From Mesorhizobium sp. WSM4311 (GTDB lineage Bacteria > Pseudomonadota > Alphaproteobacteria > Rhizobiales > Rhizobiaceae): DNA of 64,000 nt. Under the pieces are notes generated by a model. The model searched no databases and was not told the origin of the DNA. It saw only the letters and a list, made by a program, of their open reading frames with translations. This document shows positions 35,471 to 44,473 of this stretch, in pieces; the first letter of the stretch is position 1, and each line of letters starts with the position of its first letter. Where the stretch lies: the NCBI RefSeq assembly GCF_002295115.1, contig NZ_NSFV01000009.1, positions 1-64,000 of the forward strand, read 5' to 3'. The translations under genes were made by a program, and so were the position numbers.

Positions 35471-36496
35471 TCAGGCGGCCTGTTCGAGGCCAGGCTTCCA
35501 TTTTCCGAGCGCAGCCAGATAGTTCATATGGGCGCGATGGGTGAAGGCGGCCTGGCCGGCGGCGACGTTCGACGCCTTGCCGCTCCATGCCTTCTGCGGG
35601 GCAGCCTGCAGCGCACGGCCATAGGAGAAGGTCAGCTTCCACGGATGCGGACCGATGGCATTGATGGCGTTGAGGTTGGCGGTTGCCTCCTCGTCCTCCT
35701 GGCCGCCGGAGAGGAAGGCGATGCCCGGGACCGCCGCCGGCACCGTCTCGCGGAACAGTTTTATGGTCATCTCGGCGACCTTTTCGGGACTGTCCACCGT
35801 CCCCGACTTCTTGCCCGACAGGACCATGTTGGGCTTGAGGATCGTGCCTTCGAGCACGACGCGCGCCGCATGGAGTTCATCGTAGAGCTTGATCAGCGTC
35901 GCCTTCGAGACCTCGTAGCAGGTGCCGATGTCGTGGGCGCCGTCCATCAGCACTTCCGGCTCGACGATCGGCACGATGCCGGCTTCCTGGCAAAGGGCGG
36001 CATAGCGGGCGAGCGCATGGGTGTTCGCGCTGATCGAAGTGGCCGAAGGCACGCTCTTGCCGGTATCGATGTCGATCACCGCGCGCCATTTGGCGAAGCG
36101 GGCGCCGAGCTTGTAGTAGTCGGCAAGGCGCTCACGCAGGCCGTCGAGGCCCTCGGTAACGGTGTCGCCGGGAAAGCCGGCGAGCGGCTTGGCGCCGGCA
36201 TCGACCTTGATGCCGGGGATGGCGCCTGACGCCTTGATGATGTCGACCAGAGGCGTGCCATCGGCGGCCTTCTGGCGGATGGTCTCGTCATAGAGGATGA
36301 CGCCGGAGATGTACTTGGTCATCGCGTCCTTGGCGCGAAACATCATCTCGCGATAGTCGCGGCGGCTGTCGGCGGTCGATTCGACGCCGATGACATCGAA
36401 ACGCTTCTTGATGGTGCCGGAACTTTCGTCGGCGGCCAGCAGGCCCTTGCCGTTGGCCACGATCGCGGCGGCTATGTCTTCGAGACGTTCGCTCAT
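35471..36496 (-). CDS. Class I fructose-bisphosphate aldolase
   Basis: The 341-residue enzyme splits fructose 1,6-bisphosphate into DHAP and glyceraldehyde 3-phosphate through a Schiff base at K221 (LEGTILKPNMVLSG). The N-terminal GLLAADESSGTIKKRF and YDETIRQ are typical of class I aldolase. Either of two adjacent ATGs (36499 or 36496) may be used; AGGAG is better spaced for the second. It follows pgk on the same strand with a 250-bp spacer holding hairpins and an AATCGATT site, so it likely has its own promoter. Confidence 0.94.
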   Translation of the reverse strand: MSERLEDIAAAIVANGKGLLAADESSGTIKKRFDVIGVESTADSRRDYREMMFRAKDAMTKYISGVILYDETIRQKAADGTPLVDIIKASGAIPGIKVDAGAKPLAGFPGDTVTEGLDGLRERLADYYKLGARFAKWRAVIDIDTGKSVPSATSISANTHALARYAALCQEAGIVPIVEPEVLMDGAHDIGTCYEVSKATLIKLYDELHAARVVLEGTILKPNMVLSGKKSGTVDSPEKVAEMTIKLFRETVPAAVPGIAFLSGGQEDEEATANLNAINAIGPHPWKLTFSYGRALQAAPQKAWSGKASNVAAGQAAFTHRAHMNYLAALGKWKPGLEQAA

Positions 36497-36571
36497 CATG
36501 CTTCTCCTGAGAGGGGTTCGTTCCGCGCTTAACGGAAGTCTACCGCCAAAGGAATGGCATCGGAAAGCTCG

Positions 36572-36579
36572 AATCGATT
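36572..36579. promoter_or_regulatory. AATCGATT site upstream of aldolase
   Basis: AATCGATT lies 76 bp before the aldolase start. An identical octamer lies upstream of gap (41292-41299). The symmetric centre CG is the usual form of LacI-family operators. This is inferred from two sites only. Confidence 0.35.
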
Positions 36580-36640
36580 GAAAGTCCCGGGCGTCTCTTT
36601 GTGTCGATCGCCTTGCTTGTTCCAGCCGCATGTCTGCACC

Positions 36641-36660
36641 GCCAGGCGTTTCCGCCTGGC
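36641..36660 (-). other. Hairpin in pgk-aldolase spacer
   Basis: GCCAGGCG (36641-36648) and CGCCTGGC (36653-36660) form a perfect 8-bp stem with a TTTC loop. It could be part of the 3' end of the pgk transcript. Confidence 0.5.
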
Positions 36661-36684
36661 TGCAAAATGCGCTTGAGTCTCGAC

Positions 36685-36752
36685 GCAATTCCCAAGGGAA
36701 AGCGCTACGCGCTTTTCCCGGGAAAACCGTCTCACGCTTTTGCTGGAATTGC
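36685..36752. repeat. Palindromic intergenic repeat element
   Basis: Outer arms GCAATTCC (36685-36692) and GGAATTGC (36745-36752) enclose an inner hairpin (36696-36705 with 36709-36719, one bulge). The element abuts the pgk stop codon. The shape, an AATTCC/GGAATT pair flanking GGAAA-TTTCC, matches dispersed palindromic repeats common between rhizobial genes. Copy number cannot be checked here. Confidence 0.6.
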
Positions 36753-37949
36753 TTAGCGCTTCAGCACGTCGACGCCTGGCAGCGGCTTGCCTTCCATCCA
36801 TTCCAGGAAGGCGCCGCCGGCGGTCGAGACATAGGTGAAGTCATCGGCGACGCCGGCGTGGTTGAGCGCCGCCACCGTATCGCCGCCACCGGCGACCGAG
36901 ACCAGCTTGCCGGCCTTGGTGCGCGCGGCCGCGTGTTTTGCCGCCGCCACCGTGGCGTGATCGAACGGCGCGATCTCGAAAGCGCCGAGCGGGCCGTTCC
37001 AGACCAGGGTCGCGGCGCGGTCGATCCATTCGCCGATCGTCTTCACGGTCTTTTCGCCGACATCCAGAATCATGCCGTCGGCCGGCACGTCGGCGATGGC
37101 AACAGTCTCGCAAGCGGCGCCGGCCTTGAATTCCTTGGCGACGACGCCGTCGACCGGCAGGATGATGGCGCAGCCGGCCTCGGCCGCCTCGATCATGATC
37201 TGCTTGGCGGTGGCGGCAAGGTCATGCTCGCACAGCGACTTGCCGACATCGGTGCCGCGCGCGGCAAGGAAGGTGTTGGCCATGCCGCCGCCGATCACCA
37301 GCGCGTCGACCTTCTTCACCAGGTTCATCAACAGGTCGATCTTGGTCGAGACCTTGGCGCCGCCGACGATGGCGACGACCGGGCGGACCGGATTGCCCAG
37401 CCCCTTCTCCAGCGCTTCGAGCTCGGCCTGCATGGTGCGGCCGGCAAAGGAAGGCAGCAGATGCGCCAGCCCTTCAGTGGAAGAGTGGGCGCGGTGCGCC
37501 GCGGAAAAGGCGTCGTTGACAAAGATGTCGCCATTGGCGGCGAGCCGCTCGCTGAAGGCCGGGTCGTTCTTCTCCTCGGCCTTGTAGAAACGGGTGTTTT
37601 CGAAGAGCAGCACGTCGCCCTTGTTCATGGCCGCGACGGCACTTCCCGCTATGTCGCCGACGCAATCCGAGGCAAAGCCGACGGGGCGGCCGAGCACCTC
37701 GGCCGTCGCCCTGGCGATCGGCTCCAGCGAGAATTCCGGCGATGGCCCATCTTTGGGCCGGCCGAAATGGGCGAGCAGGATGACCTTGGCGCCCTTGCCC
37801 GACAGTTCGGCGATGGTCGGCGCGATGCGTTCGATGCGGGTGGCGTCGGTGACCTTGCCGTCGGCGACGGGAACGTTGAGGTCGACGCGCACCAGCACGC
37901 GCTTGCCGCTGATGTTGCCGATATCGTCCAGTGTCTTGAAGGCGGCCAT
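36753..37949 (-). CDS. pgk: Phosphoglycerate kinase
   Basis: The 398-residue glycolytic enzyme moves the acyl phosphate of 1,3-bisphosphoglycerate to ADP. Recognisable segments are RVLVRVDLNVPV, LLAHFGRPKDG, the hinge region VGGAKVSTKIDLL, and the nucleotide-binding GPLGAFEIAPFDHAT and VAGGGDTVAAL. The start has AAAGGAA upstream. Its stop codon touches a palindromic repeat. Between it and gap on the same strand lies an unrelated antiporter gene. Confidence 0.97.
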   Translation of the reverse strand: MAAFKTLDDIGNISGKRVLVRVDLNVPVADGKVTDATRIERIAPTIAELSGKGAKVILLAHFGRPKDGPSPEFSLEPIARATAEVLGRPVGFASDCVGDIAGSAVAAMNKGDVLLFENTRFYKAEEKNDPAFSERLAANGDIFVNDAFSAAHRAHSSTEGLAHLLPSFAGRTMQAELEALEKGLGNPVRPVVAIVGGAKVSTKIDLLMNLVKKVDALVIGGGMANTFLAARGTDVGKSLCEHDLAATAKQIMIEAAEAGCAIILPVDGVVAKEFKAGAACETVAIADVPADGMILDVGEKTVKTIGEWIDRAATLVWNGPLGAFEIAPFDHATVAAAKHAAARTKAGKLVSVAGGGDTVAALNHAGVADDFTYVSTAGGAFLEWMEGKPLPGVDVLKR

Positions 37950-38107
37950 GCGGGTTCCTTTCCTCGGAAAAATCGCCGGGACCATACCCCGCATCGGTGA
38001 CGATGCAAGGCTTTGGCCGCGGCGCGGTGCGAAATTTTGAGGCGGGCGCGAACATAGTCCGTGAAGATCGCCCCCCGCCGCCGGGGCAAGGCAAACGATC
38101 GCTCTTT

Positions 38108-39991
38108 TCAGCTCCCTGTCGTGGCCCTTTCGACCGGCGGCTCGGGCGGCTCATCTTTTTGGGCTGCCGCCTCCTGCGTCTCGGTCGGCTTGCGCCAGTT
38201 GCGGATGAAGGCGCTGAGACGGTCGCCCATCTCGCCCGCGCTCAGGAACACCGGTACCCGCGCCACCGGCGCGGTCGGCTCGAAGGAAAGACCCAGACCC
38301 GTGATCCTGCCCTTGTCGTCGACATCCCTGACGATCAGCTCGATCGAGCCGATCAGCACCCGATCGGCATATTCGGCATGGCCGCCAAGCCGCGCCGTGA
38401 CCAGCGCGCCGACGGTGAGCTTCTGCTCCGCCTCGGTCAGGCCCGGAGCGTAGGCTGCCTCAAGCTCGGCGGCGGAGCGCGCCGGGTCGACGGCGAAGGC
38501 GCCGAAGAAATCGGCGTCTTCCGGGTCGACCACCGCGCGGCTGGCGAAAAGCTTGTCGAGCAGGCGCGGATAGCGGTCCGGCACGAAGATGTAGACCTGG
38601 TCGCCGGCGGCGAGCCGGCCCATGTCCTGAAAGCGCATCGAGCGGCCGTCGCGCAGCACCAGCGAGGGCCGCGCCCAGCGCGGAATGCGCTCGCCGCGCG
38701 CCACCGGGCTGCCATGCGCCACGCGATAGGCAAGGAGCTCGTGGTGGGCGGAGCCGGGGAGTTCGAGTTCGACCTTGTCCAGCGGTCCGAGGCGCGCCGG
38801 CACGATGAGGCCGAGGCGACGCGCCAGCGGGCCGACCGTCCAGCCCTGGATGACAAGCGACACCAGCACGATGATGAAGGCGGCGTTGAAGATGGTGCGG
38901 CCGTTCTCAAGCCCGCCAAGCAATGGGGTGATGGCGAGCAGGATCGAGACGGCGCCGCGCAGGCCGACCCAGGAGACGAAGGCGACTTCGGGGCGCGGCA
39001 GGCGGAACGGGATCAGGCAGAGCCAGACAGCGATCGGGCGGGCGACGAACATCAGGAAAAGACCAAGCGCTATCGCCGGCACCATGATCGCCGGAAATTG
39101 CGAAGGGGTGGCGAACAGGCCAAGGATCAGGAACATGATGATCTGCGCCAGCCATGACATGCCGTCCTGGAAACGCTTGAGGATGGTGACGGCGCGGATG
39201 TCGGAATTCCCGGCAATGAGGCCGGCGATATAGACCGCCAAGAAACCGGAGCCGCCGACGGCGCCGGCGGCGGCGAAGACCATCAGCGACAGCGTCAGCA
39301 CGAAGATCGGCAGCAGGCCGTGGTCGAGATTGAGCCGGTCGACGAGACGCACGATGGCAAGGCCGCCGAGTGCGCCGAGGATGGCGCCAAGGCCCATATT
39401 GACGAGGAAGCCGAGGATCAGGCTGGTGACCAGGACATTGGTTTCGGGGTTGGCGTGGGCGGCGATGACCTCGACCAGGGTGATGGTCAGGAAGATGGCG
39501 ATCGGGTCGTTGGTGCCGGATTCCACTTCGAGCGTCGAGCGGACGCGCTCGCGCAGATTGATCTCGCCGGCGCGCAGCAGGAAGAACACCGCCGCGGCGT
39601 CGGTCGAAGCGACGGCGGCGCCGAGCAGGAAGGATTCCAGCCAGCTGAGGTCAAGCAGATAGTAGGCGGCCGCGCCGAACAGGCCGGTGGTGAGAAGCAC
39701 GCCGAAGGTCGCCAGCGAGAGCGCCGGGCCTGCCGCCTGCCGCAAGGCGTTGAGCGGTGTACCGAAGCCGGAATCGAACAGGATGACCGCCAGCGCCAGT
39801 GAGCCGGCAAAATAGGCGATGCGGGCATTGTCGAATTCGATGCCGAGGCCGTCGGTTCCGGTGGCGAGCCCGATGCAGAGAAAGAGCAGCAGGAGGGGGG
39901 CGCCGAAGCGGAAGGCGATCAGGCTCGAAAACGCGGCGGCGACAACGAGCGCCGTGCCGACCAGCGTGACGAGATAGATCGCATGCTCCAT
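38108..39991 (-). CDS. Potassium/proton antiporter (CvrA/NhaP2-like)
   Basis: The 627-residue CPA1-family transporter has about 12 membrane helices over residues 1-390 (including ASTDAAAVFFLLRAGEINLR and ESGTNDPIAIFLTITLVEV, with the ion-binding acidic pair) and a C-terminal cytosolic TrkA-C-like part (around residues 400-480) plus a CorC-like module. It exchanges K+ for H+ across the inner membrane. It sits between pgk and gap on the same strand with spacers of about 160-200 bp, so it is not tightly coupled to either. Confidence 0.88.
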   Translation of the reverse strand: MEHAIYLVTLVGTALVVAAAFSSLIAFRFGAPLLLLFLCIGLATGTDGLGIEFDNARIAYFAGSLALAVILFDSGFGTPLNALRQAAGPALSLATFGVLLTTGLFGAAAYYLLDLSWLESFLLGAAVASTDAAAVFFLLRAGEINLRERVRSTLEVESGTNDPIAIFLTITLVEVIAAHANPETNVLVTSLILGFLVNMGLGAILGALGGLAIVRLVDRLNLDHGLLPIFVLTLSLMVFAAAGAVGGSGFLAVYIAGLIAGNSDIRAVTILKRFQDGMSWLAQIIMFLILGLFATPSQFPAIMVPAIALGLFLMFVARPIAVWLCLIPFRLPRPEVAFVSWVGLRGAVSILLAITPLLGGLENGRTIFNAAFIIVLVSLVIQGWTVGPLARRLGLIVPARLGPLDKVELELPGSAHHELLAYRVAHGSPVARGERIPRWARPSLVLRDGRSMRFQDMGRLAAGDQVYIFVPDRYPRLLDKLFASRAVVDPEDADFFGAFAVDPARSAAELEAAYAPGLTEAEQKLTVGALVTARLGGHAEYADRVLIGSIELIVRDVDDKGRITGLGLSFEPTAPVARVPVFLSAGEMGDRLSAFIRNWRKPTETQEAAAQKDEPPEPPVERATTGS

Positions 39992-40132
39992 CCGTGATTT
40001 GCCCCTCGAATTCCTCTTTCTATCGATTTACGGGAGAGTGGGGCGAAGGCATGGCCAGTGCAAGGCGCGGGGGTGGTTTTTTACCCTATGCCGCTGATTT
40101 TCGACGGTTTTGCGATTGCTGCTTCGGCAAAC

Positions 40133-40160
40133 GAAAAACGCCCGGCCAAAGCCGGGCGTT
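40133..40160 (-). terminator. Terminator after gap
   Basis: A perfect 10-bp stem (40137-40146 with 40151-40160) and a 4-nt loop is followed on the minus strand by a T tract (40133-40137 as A on the plus strand). It lies 28 nt past the gap stop. Confidence 0.82.
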
Positions 40161-40187
40161 TCGATGTCGCGAGACGGAGCCGCGCGA

Positions 40188-41198
40188 TCAGGCGATGGTC
40201 TTGCCGAAGGCGACGGCGGTGTCGCCCATGCGGTTGGAGAAGCCCCACTCATTGTCGTACCACGACAGCACCGAAACGAAGTTGCCGTCCATCACCTTGG
40301 TCTGGTCGAGCGCCATGATCGAGGAGTGCGGATCATGGTTGAAGTCGATCGAGACATTCGGGTGATGGGTGACGCCGAGAATGCCCTTCAGCTTGCCGTT
40401 GGAGGCGGCGATGACCGCTTCGTTGATTTCCTGCACCGTGGTGGCGCGCTTGGCGATGAACTTGAAGTCGACGACCGAGACGTTCGGGGTCGGCACGCGG
40501 ATCGAGATGCCGTCGAGCTTGCCCTTGAGGTCGGGGAGCACGAGGCCGATCGCCTTGGCCGCACCGGTCGAGGTCGGGATCTGCGACAGCGCCGCTGCAC
40601 GGGCGCGGTAGAGATCCTTGTGCATGGTGTCCAGCGTCGGCTGGTCGCCAGTGTAGGAATGGATGGTCGTCATCATGCCTTTTTCGATGCCGACCGTCTC
40701 GTGCAGCACGGCCGCCAGCGGCGCCAGGCAGTTGGTGGTGCACGACGCGTTCGAGATGACGATGTGGTCCTTGGTCAGCTTGTCGTGGTTGATGCCGTAG
40801 ACCACGGTCAGGTCAGCGCCATCGGCAGGTGCGGAGACCAGCACGCGCTTGGCGCCGGCGGTCAGGTGCGCGGCGGCCTTGTCACGGGCGGTGAAGATGC
40901 CGGTGCATTCGAGCGCGATGTCGACGCCGAGCTCCTTCCACGGCAGCTGCGTCGGGTCCTTGATGGCGGTGACCTTGAACTTTTCCCTGCCGACGGTGAT
41001 CTGGTCGCCGGACACCGACACTTCATGCGGGAAGCGGCCATGCACGCTGTCGTAGCGCAGCAGGTGCGCATTGGTCTCGACCGGGCCGAGATCGTTGACG
41101 GCGACGACGTCGATGTCCTTGCGGCCGGATTCATGGATGGCTCGCAGGATGTTGCGGCCGATGCGGCCGAATCCGTTGATGGCAACTCTGACGGTCAT
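40188..41198 (-). CDS. gap: Glyceraldehyde-3-phosphate dehydrogenase
   Basis: The 336-residue enzyme oxidises glyceraldehyde 3-phosphate with NAD. The catalytic cysteine is C153 in SNASCTTNCLAPL, and the NAD fold opens VAINGFGRIGRNILRA. The substrate-phosphate region KAIGLVLPDLKGKLDG is normal. It follows tkt on the same strand, but its own terminator and a 211-bp leader suggest separate control. A perfect palindrome GATTTAAATC overlapping AATCGATT lies about 90 bp upstream. Confidence 0.97.
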   Translation of the reverse strand: MTVRVAINGFGRIGRNILRAIHESGRKDIDVVAVNDLGPVETNAHLLRYDSVHGRFPHEVSVSGDQITVGREKFKVTAIKDPTQLPWKELGVDIALECTGIFTARDKAAAHLTAGAKRVLVSAPADGADLTVVYGINHDKLTKDHIVISNASCTTNCLAPLAAVLHETVGIEKGMMTTIHSYTGDQPTLDTMHKDLYRARAAALSQIPTSTGAAKAIGLVLPDLKGKLDGISIRVPTPNVSVVDFKFIAKRATTVQEINEAVIAASNGKLKGILGVTHHPNVSIDFNHDPHSSIMALDQTKVMDGNFVSVLSWYDNEWGFSNRMGDTAVAFGKTIA

Positions 41199-41285
41199 TT
41201 TTCTCTCCCTGGGAGCTGGAAGGCTGACGATGGGTCCGCAGCTTCATAGCGGCGGACGGGCAAAGAATCCAGCCAAAGCGATGTA

Positions 41286-41299
41286 GATTTAAATCGATT
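41286..41299. promoter_or_regulatory. Palindromic site upstream of gap
   Basis: GATTTAAATC (41286-41295) overlaps AATCGATT (41292-41299), giving an AT-rich island in a GC-rich spacer. The AATCGATT octamer is shared with the aldolase upstream region. Confidence 0.35.
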
Positions 41300-41311
41300 A
41301 GGTTGGGCCAG

Positions 41312-41352
41312 CCCGGCGAAATCGCTTTGCGCGGTTTCGCCGGGGCGTTTTT
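41312..41352 (+). terminator. Terminator-like hairpin on plus strand
   Basis: CCCGGCGAAA (41312-41321) and TTTCGCCGGG (41335-41344) form a perfect 10-bp stem with T residues at 41348-41352 on the plus strand. No plus-strand gene ends here, so it could stop antisense transcription towards tkt. Confidence 0.35.
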
Positions 41353-41409
41353 GTTTGGTGCCTGCCGTCATCTCAAACCGCGACACAGTTTTGGGCGGCC
41401 TGCACAGCC

Positions 41410-43401
41410 TTACTTGGCGTGCAGGCGGGCTTCCACCGCCTTGGCCGCTGCCTCGGCGGTGATGCCGAAATGCGGGTAGAGCTGCTCGATCGTGCCGGAG
41501 GCGCCGAAGCCGGTCATGCCGACGAAGATGCCGTCCGAGCCGATGAGATGATCCCAGCCCTGGCGGATGCCGGCCTCGATCGCCATCTTGATCGGCGCGT
41601 TGCCGATCGTCTTCTTGCGGTAGTCGTCGCTCTGCTTGTCGAACAGCTCGAAGCAAGGCACCGACACGACGCGGGTCGGGTGACCGTGCTTCTCGAGCAG
41701 GTCGCGGGCGCCGAGGGCGATCTCGACCTCGGAGCCGGTGGCGAAGATCGTCACCGCCGCCTCGCCGCTGGCCGCGGCCAGTTCGTAAGCGCCCTGACTG
41801 CTCAGGTTCTTGGCCGAATGCTCGGTGCGCACGGTCGGCAGGTTCTGGCGGGTCAGCGCCAGCGTCGACGGCGTCTTTTCGGATTCGAGCGCGATCTGCC
41901 AGCATTCCGCGGTTTCCACGGCGTCGGCCGGACGGAAAACATTGTGGTTGGGAATGGCGCGCAGGGCCGCCAGATGCTCGACCGGCTGGTGGGTCGGGCC
42001 GTCTTCGCCCAGACCGATGGAATCATGGGTCATGACGAAGATCGAGCGGATGCCCATCAGCGATGACAGCCGCATCGACGGGCGGGCATAGTCGGAGAAG
42101 CACATGAAGGTGCCGCCATAGGCGATGAGGCCGCCATGCAGCGTCAGGCCGTTGATGGCCGCCGCCATGCCATGCTCGCGGATGCCGTAGTGGACATAGC
42201 GCTGGCCATAATCGTCCGGCGTGATGTTCTTGGTCTGGCTGGTCTTGGTGTTGTTGGAGCCGGTCAGATCGGCGGAGCCGCCGATGGTTTCCGGCACGGC
42301 GCCGTTGATGACCTCAAGCGCCATTTCCGACGATTTGCGGGTGGCGACCTTCGGCTTGTCGACCGAGAGCTTCTTCTTGTAGTCGGCGATGACGGCGTCG
42401 AAATTGGACGGCAGCTTGCCGGCGAGGCGGCGCTCGAACTCGGCCTTCAGCTTCGGCTCTGCCTTGGCGAGACGGCCCTCCCAGTCAGCCCGCGGCTTGG
42501 CGCCGGCCTTGCCGGCGGCGCGCCAGGCATCGAGGATGTCGGCCGGAATCTCGAAGGGCGGCGAGCCCCAGTTGAAGAATTTGCGCGCGCCGGCGATCTC
42601 GTCGGCGCCGAGCGGCGAACCGTGCGCCTTGTTGGTACCGGCCTTGGTCGGGGCGCCGAAGCCGATGGTCGTCTTGCAGGCGATCATCGTCGGCTTGTCG
42701 GAATGGCGGGCGGCCTCGATGGCATAGGCGATGGCTTCCGGATCGGTGCCGTCGATATGGCTGGCGTTCCAGCCGGAGGCCTGGAAGCGGGCAACCTGGT
42801 CGGTGTTGTCGGCGAGCGAAACCGGGCCGTCGATCGAGATGTTGTTGTTGTCCCAGAAGACGATCAGCTTGTTGAGCTTGAGATGTCCGGCCAGCGCGAT
42901 GGCCTCCTGGGAAACGCCTTCCATCAGACAGCCGTCGCCGGCCAGCACATAGGTGTAGTGGCTGACGAGGTCGTTGCCGAAGGCGGCGTTCATGATGCGC
43001 TCGCCGAGCGCGAAGCCGACCGAATTGGCAAGGCCCTGGCCGAGCGGGCCGGTCGTCGTCTCGATGCCGGCGGCGTGGCCGTATTCGGGATGGCCGGCGG
43101 TCTTGGAGCCGAGCTGGCGGAAATTCTTGATCTGGTCGAGGGTCATGTCCTCGTAGCCGGTCAGATAGAGCAGCGAGTAGAGCAGCATCGAACCATGACC
43201 GGCCGACAGGATGAAGCGGTCGCGGTCGGCCCAGTGCGGGGCCTTGGCGTCAAATTTCAGGAAGCGGGTGAACAGCACCGTGGCAATGTCGGCGCAGCCC
43301 ATGGGCAGGCCGGGATGGCCGGAATTGGCCTTCTCGACGGCATCCATGGAGAGAAAGCGGATCGCATTGGCCATCCGGTCATGTTGTTCACGCGACGTCA
43401 T
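41410..43401 (-). CDS. tkt: Transketolase
   Basis: The 663-residue thiamine diphosphate enzyme of the pentose phosphate pathway has the TPP and metal motif GDGCLMEGVSQEA followed by NNISIDG, a central YVHYGIREHGMAAAING and sugar-binding HDSIGLGEDGPTHQPVEHLA. Full length and start at MTSREQHDRMANAIRF. It is the upstream member of a carbon metabolism cluster tkt, gap, antiporter, pgk, aldolase on one strand. A TTGACT box (43481-43486 on the minus strand) gives a short leader. Confidence 0.97.
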   Translation of the reverse strand: MTSREQHDRMANAIRFLSMDAVEKANSGHPGLPMGCADIATVLFTRFLKFDAKAPHWADRDRFILSAGHGSMLLYSLLYLTGYEDMTLDQIKNFRQLGSKTAGHPEYGHAAGIETTTGPLGQGLANSVGFALGERIMNAAFGNDLVSHYTYVLAGDGCLMEGVSQEAIALAGHLKLNKLIVFWDNNNISIDGPVSLADNTDQVARFQASGWNASHIDGTDPEAIAYAIEAARHSDKPTMIACKTTIGFGAPTKAGTNKAHGSPLGADEIAGARKFFNWGSPPFEIPADILDAWRAAGKAGAKPRADWEGRLAKAEPKLKAEFERRLAGKLPSNFDAVIADYKKKLSVDKPKVATRKSSEMALEVINGAVPETIGGSADLTGSNNTKTSQTKNITPDDYGQRYVHYGIREHGMAAAINGLTLHGGLIAYGGTFMCFSDYARPSMRLSSLMGIRSIFVMTHDSIGLGEDGPTHQPVEHLAALRAIPNHNVFRPADAVETAECWQIALESEKTPSTLALTRQNLPTVRTEHSAKNLSSQGAYELAAASGEAAVTIFATGSEVEIALGARDLLEKHGHPTRVVSVPCFELFDKQSDDYRKKTIGNAPIKMAIEAGIRQGWDHLIGSDGIFVGMTGFGASGTIEQLYPHFGITAEAAAKAVEARLHAK

Positions 43402-43570
43402 GGTTCCTCCAAAGGTGGGGGTTTGGGGGCTTGGGAGCGCCCTTGAAAAGGTGCGCGACACATAGCAGGCGCGGGCTTTTAGTCAACAAATCGGGCGCAG
43501 ATTTGCCGGTCTTGTGATGCTGGCGGCGGCCCTACATTAGCGTTAGCAGGGGACAGTCGTGAGAGCTTTG

Positions 43571-43599
43571 TTGACGTTGCCTTCACCCGGTGCCTAATG
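43571..43599 (+). promoter_or_regulatory. Promoter of DUF4164-zapA operon
   Basis: TTGACG (43571-43576), a 17-bp spacer and CTAATG (43594-43599). A palindrome CGCGTT CTG AACGCG lies at 43612-43626, just after the predicted start, where a repressor could act. Confidence 0.5.
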
Positions 43600-43663
43600 T
43601 TTCAGGGATAACGCGTTCTGAACGCGAACGATTCGGTGATGGGCAGGGCACAGGACGAAGGCC

Positions 43664-43936
43664 ATGACCGGGGAAACCACACTCAAGGAAGTCATCGCCA
43701 GGCTGGGCAAGGCCATCGAGGGGCTGGAAAACGCCGTCGCGGCCAAGCTGGAGCATGAACGCGATTACTCGGAAGCCGAGGCCGAGGTGCAGCGGATGAA
43801 TGCCGACCGCTCCCGGCTGGCGCAGGAACTCGACAATTCGGAAGCGCGCGCCGAACGGCTGGAGGACGCCAACAAGGAAGTATCGCGACGGCTGGTGACC
43901 GCCATGGAAACCATCCGCGCCGTGTTGGACAGATAG
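43664..43936 (+). CDS. DUF4164 coiled-coil protein
   Basis: The 90-residue protein is one long predicted coiled coil (DYSEAEAEVQRMNADRSRLA, then LDNSEARAERLEDANKEVSR). It matches the DUF4164 family found directly ahead of zapA in Rhizobiales. Placement 10 bp from zapA suggests a cell-division link; a coiled-coil partner for ZapA is a fair inference but unproven. Confidence 0.85.
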   Translation: MTGETTLKEVIARLGKAIEGLENAVAAKLEHERDYSEAEAEVQRMNADRSRLAQELDNSEARAERLEDANKEVSRRLVTAMETIRAVLDR

Positions 43937-43946
43937 GAGCTGGCCC

Positions 43947-44309
43947 ATGGCACAGGTCACGGTTTCAATCGACGGCAAACAGTATCGGATGGCCTGCGAC
44001 GAAGGCCAGGAAGAGCATCTGATCGACCTCGCCGAACGCTTCGACCGTTATGTCTCGCATCTGAAGGATTCTTTCGGTGAGATCGGCGACCAGCGGCTGA
44101 CCGTCATGGCCGGCATCATGGTGATGGACGAACTTTCGGAGCTGCAGAAGCGCGTCAAGGGCATGGAAAGCGAAGTGCTGACCTTGCGCAAGACGCGCGA
44201 CGAGGCGCTGACCAAGGCCGACAAGAGCGACAGCGTGCTGACCAACGCGCTTGGCGCGCTGGCGCAGCGGATGGAAGATCTCGCCACGTCGCTGGCCGTG
44301 AAATCCTAG
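43947..44309 (+). CDS. zapA: Cell division protein ZapA
   Basis: The 120-residue protein has the ZapA N-terminal globular part (VTVSIDGKQYRMACDEGQEE, then LIDLAERFDRYVSHLKDSFG) and a C-terminal coiled coil. ZapA binds FtsZ and bundles filaments at midcell. It forms an operon with the DUF4164 gene. In many proteobacteria 6S RNA lies just after zapA, but I could not recognise it here. Confidence 0.93.
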   Translation: MAQVTVSIDGKQYRMACDEGQEEHLIDLAERFDRYVSHLKDSFGEIGDQRLTVMAGIMVMDELSELQKRVKGMESEVLTLRKTRDEALTKADKSDSVLTNALGALAQRMEDLATSLAVKS

Positions 44310-44473
44310 ACTTTTGGCCACGCCGACAGCGAAATTTCTACATTCCCCAGGAAAAGGCGAAAATTTTTCGCGGCCTGCATCACTGGCGGCGACCTGACCG
44401 TTTTGAACGTCGCCGATGGAGTGATAAAAGGGTGGCAGCCCGCCAACAGGCGGCATTCACAGGGGTAGGAACC

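Noticed and set aside
44310..44473. 6S RNA after zapA
   Set aside because: The position fits other proteobacteria, but I could not see the long closing stem and central bubble.
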